Assembly (NCBI GenBank): GCA_012511915.1
Contig: JAAZFB010000338.1
Coordinates: forward strand, 1 to 5,540
From: Clostridiaceae bacterium
GTDB lineage: Bacteria; Bacillota; Clostridia; Monoglobales; Firm-18
Direction of reading: 5' to 3'
Length of the DNA stretch: 5,540 nt
Shown here: one piece after another, positions 1 to 5,540 of the stretch
Layout of the letters: every line of letters begins with the position of its first letter
How positions within the stretch are numbered: position 1 is the first letter of the stretch
The notes under the pieces: model-generated
What the model was told of the DNA's origin: nothing
Database searches by the model: none
What the model saw: only the letters and a program-made list of their open reading frames with translations
Program-made: the position numbers and the translations under genes

Positions 1-2
1 CT

Positions 3-227
3 ATATCAGATTATTTTGACAATTCATATGTAATAGATTTATATAAATATGGACCGATTTATGATGATGAATTTAAAGACAAATTCTTTTTATATGGTCA
101 TATGAGTCCAAGTGGGTATCTTTTAACTGCAAAAATGGTTGATTCTTATATTGATTACATTGTGCGACATAATTACCGGAGTTTTAAAACAACAGGATTT
201 ATAGGTACAGATATAAGATATAAATAA
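3..227 (+). CDS. SGNH/GDSL-type hydrolase, C-terminal end (partial, 5' end outside window)
   Basis: An open frame of 74 codons runs in from the left edge and stops at TAA 225-227; the other two + frames are closed within the first 35 bases. The segment YGHMSPSGYLLTAKM (about residues 32-46 of the visible part), followed by SYIDYIVRHN and TGFIGT, matches what I recall of the C-terminus of Firmicute SGNH/GDSL hydrolases. In these enzymes the catalytic His of block V sits just before a helix packed on the alpha/beta/alpha core. The His of GHM, encoded at 99-101, is the candidate catalytic base. The Ser (block I), Gly and Asn residues lie outside the window, so activity cannot be judged. Such proteins are usually ester hydrolases, often deacetylating sugars, which would fit the carbohydrate genes downstream. 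Whether it shares a transcript with them is unclear, because 458 bases with a broken permease lie between. Confidence 0.72.
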   Translation: MSDYFDNSYVIDLYKYGPIYDDEFKDKFFLYGHMSPSGYLLTAKMVDSYIDYIVRHNYRSFKTTGFIGTDIRYK

Positions 228-449
228 TTTTTTAGTCCTACCTTAAAAGATGATGATATGATAATTCCTGTAAAATATTTATGATTGGGTTGAGTAAGAA
301 TTAATTGAGCCAAAAATGTGTTGTTTAATATTGAAAACTTAGTAATCAGCAGTATACGCGGTTTAACAATATTTAAATAGCTTTGTAACCCCAATAACCC
401 AAAACAACGGTAAGTAAACTCCAGTAAAAGCATGAATCTCTTCTTTTAA
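228..449. other. Gene-poor spacer between the SGNH hydrolase and the permease remnant
   Basis: This is 222 bases of AT-rich DNA. All three + frames are broken by frequent stops. The - strand carries one hydrophobic 86-codon open frame (433-173), but it runs back over the end of the SGNH gene and has no visible ribosome binding site, so I do not call it a gene. The stretch may be decayed coding DNA rather than a true regulatory region: part of the - strand translation (for example LLITKFSILNNTFLAQLIL) loosely resembles the interior of a MalG-type permease. No T-tract hairpin terminator follows the SGNH stop codon. Confidence 0.5.
243..449. repeat. Imperfect inverted repeat bounding the spacer
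   Basis: TTAAAAGA at 243-250 is the exact reverse complement of TCTTTTAA at 442-449. The match continues imperfectly inward: TTAAAAGATGATGAT on the left against TTAAAAGAAGAGAT read from the right end on the opposite strand. The arms lie about 190 bases apart, too far for a simple hairpin. They enclose most of the stretch whose - strand translation looks permease-like, which would suit an inversion. Eight bases plus a partial extension in AT-rich DNA may be chance. Confidence 0.3.
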
Positions 450-641
450 TCAAGGTGTCGTCAGACGTTTTTAAACACCGAGGAGGCAAGAAGTCTTCAA
501 CTCGACCAGATAGCGGTAATACCTACGTTAAATGTCAGAATGGCTATGTGTGTGCTTGCCGCCGGTCCGATTTTAGTTGTTTTTCCGTTTTTCCAAAAAT
601 ATTTTGTAAAGGGGATAACAATAGGAGCAATTAAGGAATAG
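450..641 (+). pseudogene. Carbohydrate ABC transporter permease (MalG type), C-terminal remnant with damaged EAA loop
   Basis: The frame 450-641 (stop TAG 639-641, upstream in-frame stop at 447-449) ends in MAMCVLAAGPILVVFPFFQ and then KYFVKGITIGAIKE. This is the last membrane segment and tail of a MalG-type sugar ABC-transporter permease, which pairs with a second permease and a solute-binding protein to import oligosaccharides. Upstream, RQTFLNT, EEA and IPTLN recall the cytoplasmic EAA loop that contacts the ATPase. However, the usual EEAAxxDGAxxxxxFxxIxxP pattern is collapsed: EEARSLQLDQIAVIP lacks the DGA core and several residues. No start codon with a ribosome binding site precedes it and none of the N-terminal membrane segments are present, so it cannot encode a working permease. 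A sequencing or assembly error cannot explain the loss of the whole N-terminal half. The GH-like gene starts 44 bases downstream, the order expected if this was once a transporter-plus-hydrolase operon. Confidence 0.82.
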
Positions 642-670
642 AAATATTAAAAACGATAATCAATACCAAC

Positions 671-678
671 GGAGAGGA
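671..678 (+). promoter_or_regulatory. Ribosome binding site for the fucosidase-like gene
   Basis: GGAGAGGA lies 7 bases before the ATG at 686, a near-ideal Shine-Dalgarno match and distance, and it fixes that start. The 44-base leader between the permease stop (641) and this ATG shows no clear promoter or hairpin. Confidence 0.85.
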
Positions 679-685
679 TTTATTA

Positions 686-2647
686 ATGGAAAAGAAAAGA
701 TTGAGACGAAGTGAAAGCTATATCGGAATTCACTTTGACTTTCATGCAAGAGCCGACGATAAAAACATCGGTAAAAATACCACCAAAGAAATGATTGAGC
801 AAATTATCAAAGAAACAGCAGTCGATTATATTCAATGTGATTGCAAAGGGCATCCCGGTTACAGCAGTTATCCCACAAGAGTAGGCAATGCTGCGCCCGG
901 TATAATAAAAGATGCGCTTAAAATCTGGCGTAGCGTTACAAAGAAGCATGGAGTCGCCTTGTATATGCATTATTCGGGTGTTTGGGATACCGCTGCGATT
1001 GCACAGCGCTCTGATTGGGGACGGATAGACGAAAATGGAAATCCGGATAAAAACAACACTTCGGTTTTCGGTCCATATGTCGATGATCTGTTGATACCAC
1101 AACTTATTGAATTAGCTAATAAATATTGTGTAGACGGTGTATGGGTTGATGGGGAGTGTTGGGCAACAGCTCAGGATTATTGCGAAAAAGCAATAAGAGC
1201 ATTTAAGAAGGAAAAAGGAATTACAGAGATACCCAGAGCTATTAGTGAAAAATATTTCTATGAATATACTCAGTTTTGCAGAGAAGCATTTAAAAAATAC
1301 TTAAGGCATTATGTGGATAAGGTTCATTTTGCATGCAAGGGTTTTCAGATTTGCAGTAACTGGGCATTTTCTTCTTTTATGCCCGAAAAGGTTAGTGCTG
1401 ATGTGGATTTTTTGTCCGGTGATATATCCTTAAACAACAGCGTTAATGAAGCAAGGCTTGAAGCTCGATGTCTAATGCATCAGGGATTGCCTTGGGATTT
1501 GATGTCATGGGGATTCGGAGGCAAGTTTGGGGACGAGGTTTATTCAACAAAAACAGCAGTTCAATTAATGCAAGAAGCGGCTGTTATAATATCTCTCGGG
1601 GGTGGCTATCAAACGTATTTTTCTCAAAACAGGGACGGCTCTGTCAGCTTATACCAAATGAGTGTAGTGCAAGAAGTTGTGAAGTTCTGTCGCAAGAGGC
1701 AAAGATTTTGCCATAAGGCAAAATCTGTTCCGCAAATAGGGCTTATACTATCCTCATATGCGTTTTATAAGGCTAATCCGCGATTGTTCGGCTCTTGGAG
1801 AGAGGGTGTTTTGGACCCGTTAAAAGGTATACTGCAATGCCTGTTAGACGGCAGTAAATGTGTTGATGTTGTTATGGAGCATAATCTAGGTAATGATATA
1901 AACCGATTCCCTATGCTGATACTGCCCGAATGGAATTGTCTCGAGGAAGGATTTCGCATTCAGCTTATTGATTATGTCAGAAACGGGGGCAAGCTGCTTA
2001 TAATAGGTAATAAAGCTTCCAAAATGTTTTTGGACGAACTTGGAACGGAAGCCAAGTTAAATGAAAATGAAACAACAAAGCTATGGGTAAGCAGTGGTAA
2101 TTTACTCAGCGGTGTTGTAAGTCATATAGATAAACTTTCTGCAAAGGATAAAACAAAAGTTATAGCAAGGGCTTACTATAATAATGATTTCAATTCAGAA
2201 AGCACTGTTGTTGCGACAATGAGGAAGGTCGGAGCGGGAACAATCGGTGCTGTCTATATTGATATAGGAAAAAAATATTTGAAGGGAGCTACATCGGGCA
2301 TAAGAGACTTTATATCAGATATTGTTGACCAGATATTTCCTGAGCAAAAAGTAAAAATAGATAGTACAGCAGCTCTTGATGTTACTCTTATGACAAAAAA
2401 CGATGTTACTGTAATAAATTTTGTCAACGTCAGTGGACCTCATGCTGACGAAAATGTTCATGTATATGATTTTATACCTGAAATCCATAACATTACAGTG
2501 TATTATAGGTTTGACAAGGCCGTTGAAAGAGTAAGACTGGAACCGGAAGGGATAGATGTTCCGTTTGTCGTTTGCTGTGATTATATTGCCGTTAAGGTGG
2601 AAAAAGTAAAAATACATATGGCACTTATAATATGGGAGGCTAAATAA
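686..2647 (+). CDS. Alpha-L-fucosidase-like glycoside hydrolase (GH29/GH151-like) with trimerisation-like domain
   Basis: A 653-residue protein with no signal peptide or membrane segment, so probably cytoplasmic. Residues ~12-345 read as a (beta/alpha)8 barrel: YIGIHFDFHA (12-21), DYIQCDCKGHPGYSSYPT (47-64), VALYMHYSGVWD (90-101), SVFGPYVDDLLIPQL (126-140), DGVWVDGECW (150-159), SNWAFSSFMPE (224-234) and LPWDLMSWGF (268-277). The D155 of WVDGE sits where GH29 fucosidases have their catalytic Asp (WFDG-type strand end), so it is my candidate nucleophile. Residues ~347-455 (PQIGLILSS ... FPMLILPEW ... QLIDYVRNGGKLLIIG) resemble the class-I-amidotransferase-like trimerisation domain known from GH42 enzymes. 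Residues ~560-650 (INFVNVSGPH, IPEI) look like a C-terminal beta-sandwich. The length and order suit the GH151-type fucosidase group as I recall it. Substrate specificity is inferred, and another deoxysugar or galactoside is possible. The start is set by a strong ribosome binding site; the next gene begins 2 bases after the stop. Confidence 0.78.
   Translation: MEKKRLRRSESYIGIHFDFHARADDKNIGKNTTKEMIEQIIKETAVDYIQCDCKGHPGYSSYPTRVGNAAPGIIKDALKIWRSVTKKHGVALYMHYSGVWDTAAIAQRSDWGRIDENGNPDKNNTSVFGPYVDDLLIPQLIELANKYCVDGVWVDGECWATAQDYCEKAIRAFKKEKGITEIPRAISEKYFYEYTQFCREAFKKYLRHYVDKVHFACKGFQICSNWAFSSFMPEKVSADVDFLSGDISLNNSVNEARLEARCLMHQGLPWDLMSWGFGGKFGDEVYSTKTAVQLMQEAAVIISLGGGYQTYFSQNRDGSVSLYQMSVVQEVVKFCRKRQRFCHKAKSVPQIGLILSSYAFYKANPRLFGSWREGVLDPLKGILQCLLDGSKCVDVVMEHNLGNDINRFPMLILPEWNCLEEGFRIQLIDYVRNGGKLLIIGNKASKMFLDELGTEAKLNENETTKLWVSSGNLLSGVVSHIDKLSAKDKTKVIARAYYNNDFNSESTVVATMRKVGAGTIGAVYIDIGKKYLKGATSGIRDFISDIVDQIFPEQKVKIDSTAALDVTLMTKNDVTVINFVNVSGPHADENVHVYDFIPEIHNITVYYRFDKAVERVRLEPEGIDVPFVVCCDYIAVKVEKVKIHMALIIWEAK
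2634..2639 (+). promoter_or_regulatory. Ribosome binding site inside the end of the upstream gene
   Basis: GGGAGG overlaps the last codons of the fucosidase-like gene and lies 10 bases before the ATG at 2650. With only two bases between stop and start, this supports tight co-transcription and probably translational coupling of the two enzymes. Confidence 0.75.
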
Positions 2648-2649
2648 TA

Positions 2650-4659
2650 ATGTTTGATTTAAGGTTGAATGTCGTCCGTTATTTGGAAAAGGAAAATGCG
2701 CTGCGACTAATTGAAACAATTCGCAAGAATCCGGGTTCATGCGATACCGTTTGGCTTAGCAGTCCTTACGGATATCCGAGTATAGAAACGCATCAAAAGT
2801 GGGCTGAAGGGTTAAAAGAAATTTCAGAGCTTTTTAGGCAAAACGGCATCCGTGTTTCCTTGCAAATTTCCAATACCTTGGGGCATGGAGAGTATATTCG
2901 CAATCGTGACTGCAGTGGTTTAATATATGAGGAATCGAAGGCGGAACACATGGTAGGCCCTGACGGAACCATAGCAGGATATTCTTTTTGCTTTTATGGT
3001 GAATATTTTAAACAATATATATATGAAACGACTAAGCTATATGCGCAGCTTAAGCCGCAAACGGTGTGGATTGATGATGACCTGCGACCTACAAATCACT
3101 CGCCTGTGGAAATCGGCTGCTTTTGCGGCAATTGCATACGGCGTTTTAATGATGCATATCATACGCATTTTACACGGGAGCAGCTTGTATATGAGATTAA
3201 CTATGGCGAGCTTATTTGGCGGGAACGATACATAAAACAAATAATAACAGGTATGCAGCAATTTACCGCATTAATTGCAAAGGCAATTGTTGAGGACAGT
3301 CCGGAAAGTGCCTTGGCTTATCAATACGGAAGGTTTTCCAATTATTTAGGCAGCGATTACAATTGCATTTTTGAAGCATTACATCATGCAAGCGGTAAAA
3401 ATATCAAGAGCCGTCCGGGTGGCGGATTTTATTATGACAAAACTCCTATGGCTATGCTTGAAAAAGCACTGCAGATCAACTGCGCAAACTCTGTTTTACC
3501 CGATTATGTCACAGAAAACTATGCTGAAATTGAAAACACGCCTAACGTAGCATTTGGAAAGAGTTTTGAGGGAACCTGTAAGGAGGCATCATTATATCTC
3601 GCCTATGGGTGTAATGGTTTGACCTTTGCCGCACTGAACAGTGGTCAGGAGAACGATGAATATGATGAAAAATTGCTGCGGTGGTTTTCAAAATACAGAC
3701 CGTATTGGGATAACCTGATTCGCTGTAATGCGCAAACTAGATGTGGCGGTGTTGGCATTTACTCTTCTGAAAATTCATATAAAAAACAACTTGCAGAGGG
3801 TGAGGCAGCTTTTTCATGGATTAAAATGACGGGCGTTTGGGATACGCAGATGATGAAAGTCGGATTAACGTTATCTAATGACCAAGATGCCGCAAAAGTT
3901 TTATTTTTGCATTCGGAAACAGTGGATTACATGAGCGATGAGGATATAAATAAATTGTTTATGGTTCCTGTTGTTACAGACTGCAAAGCAATCCTTAAAT
4001 TAATTAAGCGTGGATATGAAAAAAATCTCGGCGTTCGGATAGAACCCATTAACAATGCCTTGGGCAGTGAGTGGTTTGCAGAACATTCTGTTAATACAAG
4101 TTTTGTCGGTGAATTTTGCAAGGAGTCATTTTTCATTAATCAAAATGACCCTACTATATATAAAATTTTGGATTGCGATAAAAATACAGAGGTTTTGGGA
4201 GTGTTTTTAAATGATTTAACAAACGAGAGCATCGGAACCGTAAGCGCGATTGTCAGTACATATGACTCAAGAGGCGATTGCGCAGCCAAGTGGGCTGTAT
4301 TTGGGTATTGCTTCGGGCATGATCTTATAAACTCAAAAAAAAGAAATCAAATCATTAATGCCGTAGATTATATTTGTAATAACACTCTTCCGGCTAAATT
4401 AATTAGCAATGAACAAATTGTTGTAATTCCAAGGGTTGATGCAAACGAAAAAACTGTAAGCGTTTCTCTTTTAAGCTGCACAATCGGAACGAGTGATAAA
4501 CTGAAATTGGCAATCAGAAATCCTATAAATAGCGAGTTTAAAATTATGGGTGCAAATACTGAAGAGCAAAAAATTGATTTTGAAATGTGTGGAACTGACT
4601 TTATAGTGGAATTACCGCCGTTAGGACCTTGGGAAATGCTTACGGTTTTTTGCCGGTAA
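2650..4659 (+). CDS. Divergent GH42-like glycoside hydrolase, specificity unknown
   Basis: A 669-residue protein with no signal peptide, so probably cytoplasmic. I do not recognise a characterised orthologue. Residues ~30-350 read as a (beta/alpha)8 barrel with GH42 features. SFCFYGEYF (112-120), then VWIDDDLRPTNH (139-150), then GCFCGNC (156-162) puts cysteines at 114, 157, 159 and 162. GH42 beta-galactosidases have the same C...CxCxxC arrangement with similar spacing, and there it binds zinc. Where GH42 has an Asn-Glu acid/base pair at the end of strand 4, this protein has Asp143-Asp144. A glutamate in the cluster VTENYAEIEN (E289, E293 or E295) is positioned like the GH42 nucleophile, followed by LYLAYGCNGLTF (315-326). 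Residues ~365-465 (GVGIYSS ... VLFLHSETVDYMSDEDINKL) suggest a trimerisation-like domain, and ~500-669 a beta-rich tail. It lies 2 bases after the fucosidase-like gene, so it probably acts on the same substrate. It could be a retaining glycosidase with altered acid/base or a non-catalytic relative. Confidence 0.7.
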   Translation: MFDLRLNVVRYLEKENALRLIETIRKNPGSCDTVWLSSPYGYPSIETHQKWAEGLKEISELFRQNGIRVSLQISNTLGHGEYIRNRDCSGLIYEESKAEHMVGPDGTIAGYSFCFYGEYFKQYIYETTKLYAQLKPQTVWIDDDLRPTNHSPVEIGCFCGNCIRRFNDAYHTHFTREQLVYEINYGELIWRERYIKQIITGMQQFTALIAKAIVEDSPESALAYQYGRFSNYLGSDYNCIFEALHHASGKNIKSRPGGGFYYDKTPMAMLEKALQINCANSVLPDYVTENYAEIENTPNVAFGKSFEGTCKEASLYLAYGCNGLTFAALNSGQENDEYDEKLLRWFSKYRPYWDNLIRCNAQTRCGGVGIYSSENSYKKQLAEGEAAFSWIKMTGVWDTQMMKVGLTLSNDQDAAKVLFLHSETVDYMSDEDINKLFMVPVVTDCKAILKLIKRGYEKNLGVRIEPINNALGSEWFAEHSVNTSFVGEFCKESFFINQNDPTIYKILDCDKNTEVLGVFLNDLTNESIGTVSAIVSTYDSRGDCAAKWAVFGYCFGHDLINSKKRNQIINAVDYICNNTLPAKLISNEQIVVIPRVDANEKTVSVSLLSCTIGTSDKLKLAIRNPINSEFKIMGANTEEQKIDFEMCGTDFIVELPPLGPWEMLTVFCR

Positions 4660-4729
4660 TCGCCACTTCAAATTTCGTTTCTATTCTCATAGAGGGCGGC
4701 GAAATACATAACGGAGAAAGAGGATTAAT
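4660..4729 (+). other. Short intergenic leader with competing small inverted repeats
   Basis: These 70 bases lie between the GH42-like stop and the ceramidase-like start. Two mutually exclusive short pairings can be drawn: TCGCC (4660-4664) with GGCGA (4698-4702), and ATTTCG (4672-4677) with CGAAAT (4700-4705). Neither is followed by a T-tract, so this is not an intrinsic terminator and transcription probably continues. The stems are too short to claim a regulatory RNA. No convincing promoter was seen. Confidence 0.3.
4713..4723 (+). promoter_or_regulatory. Ribosome binding site for the ceramidase-like gene
   Basis: GGAGA (4713-4717) and AGAGG (4719-4723) lie side by side before the ATG at 4730. 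AGAGG, 6 bases from the start, has the better spacing. Together they support this start codon. The same AACGGAGA string also precedes the fucosidase-like gene (668-675 and 4710-4717). Confidence 0.7.
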
Positions 4730-5540
4730 ATGGAAAAGCTATTGATTGGATGGGCTGAAAAAAGCATCACACCAGATAAAAAGGTGAATCTGGCGGGTCA
4801 GTTTTTTGAAAGAATATCAGAGCACGTCGAAACTCCGGTAACGGTGACCGCAATGGCAGTAGAAAGGGGGGGCGAGCAGTTGATTATTTGCTCCTGTGAT
4901 TTAGGCAACATAAAAGATGAGCTGATGAGCTGCGTACGTGATGCAGTCTACGAAAAAAACAATGAGATTGATATCAATAAAATCATCCTTGCGGCTACGC
5001 ATACACATACATCCCTACTTTACAACACTAAAGAGGTTTCGTCGGGAAATACGCTGGAAGGCTTAAGAAGATATTGGCCTGAGGATAAAGAATTCGTTGA
5101 AAGCGTGGCGGATGACACTGTCATGCAGCCATGGGAAGCAGTTGTATTTTTGTCGGAAAGGATTTCGGAATGTATTGTTGACGCATGGCAGAGCAGAACA
5201 TATTCGTATTATGCGAATGCATTCGGACGTGCGGTTGTAGGGCATTGCCGCAGGGTTGTTTATGATGATAAAACCGCAAAAATGTGGGGAGATACAAACA
5301 GCGCAAATTTTGATGAATTAGAGAGCGGAAATGATTCGGGCATTGAGCTTTTGTATGTTTTTGATGAAAATAAAAAGCTTACCGGTGTCGTTGCAAATGT
5401 TGCCTGCCCTTCCCAGGTGGTAGAGCATAGGAGTTTTATTTCGTCAGATTATTGGGGCAAAGTTAAAATTTTACTGAGAGAAAAATTCGGAGATGAGTTG
5501 TTTGTTTTATGTCTTTGCAGTGCTGCGGGTGACCAGTGTC
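4730..5540 (+). CDS. Neutral/alkaline ceramidase-like hydrolase, N-terminal part (partial, 3' end outside window)
   Basis: The frame is open from ATG 4730 to the right edge, giving 270 codons with no stop. The start GWAEKSITP (residues 7-15), then LAGQFFERISEHVETPVTV (21-39), CSCDLG (54-59), IILAATHTHTS (85-95) and SAAGDQC (264-270) match the layout of the neutral/non-lysosomal ceramidase N-terminal domain (PF04734 type). That is a zinc amidohydrolase fold whose hallmark is a THTHxxP-like motif; H91 and H93 are the visible candidate metal or active-site histidines. The second hallmark, usually NxATHGTS-like with a zinc His, reads here NVACPSQVVEH (223-233). The His is replaced by Pro or shifted to H233, so the metal site and substrate probably differ from true ceramidases. 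There is no signal peptide, whereas characterised bacterial ceramidases are secreted, so this may be a cytoplasmic paralogue acting on an imported glycoconjugate or sugar derivative. It lies 70 bases after the GH42-like gene in the same direction, probably in the same operon. Confidence 0.82.
   Translation, partial: MEKLLIGWAEKSITPDKKVNLAGQFFERISEHVETPVTVTAMAVERGGEQLIICSCDLGNIKDELMSCVRDAVYEKNNEIDINKIILAATHTHTSLLYNTKEVSSGNTLEGLRRYWPEDKEFVESVADDTVMQPWEAVVFLSERISECIVDAWQSRTYSYYANAFGRAVVGHCRRVVYDDKTAKMWGDTNSANFDELESGNDSGIELLYVFDENKKLTGVVANVACPSQVVEHRSFISSDYWGKVKILLREKFGDELFVLCLCSAAGDQC

Noticed and set aside
331..358. Possible promoter TTGAAA (331-336) and TATACG (353-358), 16-base spacer
   Set aside because: The -10 box is poor and such matches are frequent in AT-rich DNA; no independent support.
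173..433. 86-codon minus-strand open frame, hydrophobic
   Set aside because: It overlaps the end of the SGNH gene and has no visible ribosome binding site. At best part of it is decayed permease sequence, so it is reported as a finding and not as a gene.
454..479. GGTGT...ACACC hairpin near a run of T as a terminator
   Set aside because: A 5-base stem with a large loop; the T-run lies inside the loop, and the site falls within permease-derived coding sequence.
443..636. A second open + frame overlapping the permease remnant
   Set aside because: Its translation is Cys-, Ser- and Arg-rich with no family resemblance, while the alternative frame gives a clear permease C-terminus.
683..1102. 139-codon minus-strand open frame opposite the fucosidase-like gene
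   Set aside because: It lies wholly within a strongly motif-supported coding region on the other strand; its translation shows no recognisable family.
2315..2740. 141-codon minus-strand open frame across the junction of the two large genes
   Set aside because: Antisense shadow of the two coding regions, low-complexity and rich in aromatic residues and Asn, with no ribosome binding site or known motif.
5063..5306. Two overlapping minus-strand open frames of about 60 codons
   Set aside because: Both are antisense to the ceramidase-like gene, which is open and motif-supported across the region.

Overview
The window is AT-rich, densely packed and entirely on the + strand. It has strong GGAG-type ribosome binding sites. 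Its protein families are typical of low-GC Gram-positive bacteria, so I infer a member of the Clostridia (Lachnospiraceae/Oscillospiraceae-like) or a relative such as Paenibacillus. This rests on protein style and codon use only; no marker gene is present. It looks like part of a carbohydrate-utilisation locus.

Layout: (1) 3-227, the last 74 codons of an SGNH/GDSL-type hydrolase, entering from the left edge. (2) 228-449, a gene-poor stretch bounded by an imperfect inverted repeat. (3) 450-641, an unannotated remnant: the C-terminal end of a sugar ABC-transporter permease (MalG type), with a damaged cytoplasmic EAA loop and no N-terminal half in the window. (4) 686-2647, a 653-residue glycoside-hydrolase-like protein resembling the alpha-L-fucosidase group (GH29/GH151-like) with a trimerisation-like domain. 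(5) 2650-4659, a 669-residue protein read as a divergent GH42-like enzyme. It keeps a four-cysteine pattern like the GH42 zinc site, but has Asp-Asp where GH42 has the Asn-Glu acid/base pair. (6) 4730 to the right edge, the first 270 codons of a neutral-ceramidase-like (PF04734-type) hydrolase.

The two large genes are separated by 2 bases, and the third starts 70 bases later, so all three are probably co-transcribed. None of the three visible N-termini has a signal peptide or membrane segment. My reading is an intracellular module that acts on a glycan or glycoconjugate brought in by an ABC transporter. The SGNH hydrolase could remove acyl groups, the two GH-like enzymes could cleave glycosidic bonds, and the ceramidase-like enzyme could cut an amide or related bond. 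The substrate is not determined. The importer component visible here is broken, so uptake must rely on a transporter outside the window, or the locus is being remodelled.

I found no tRNA, rRNA, CRISPR array, insertion sequence or convincing intrinsic terminator.
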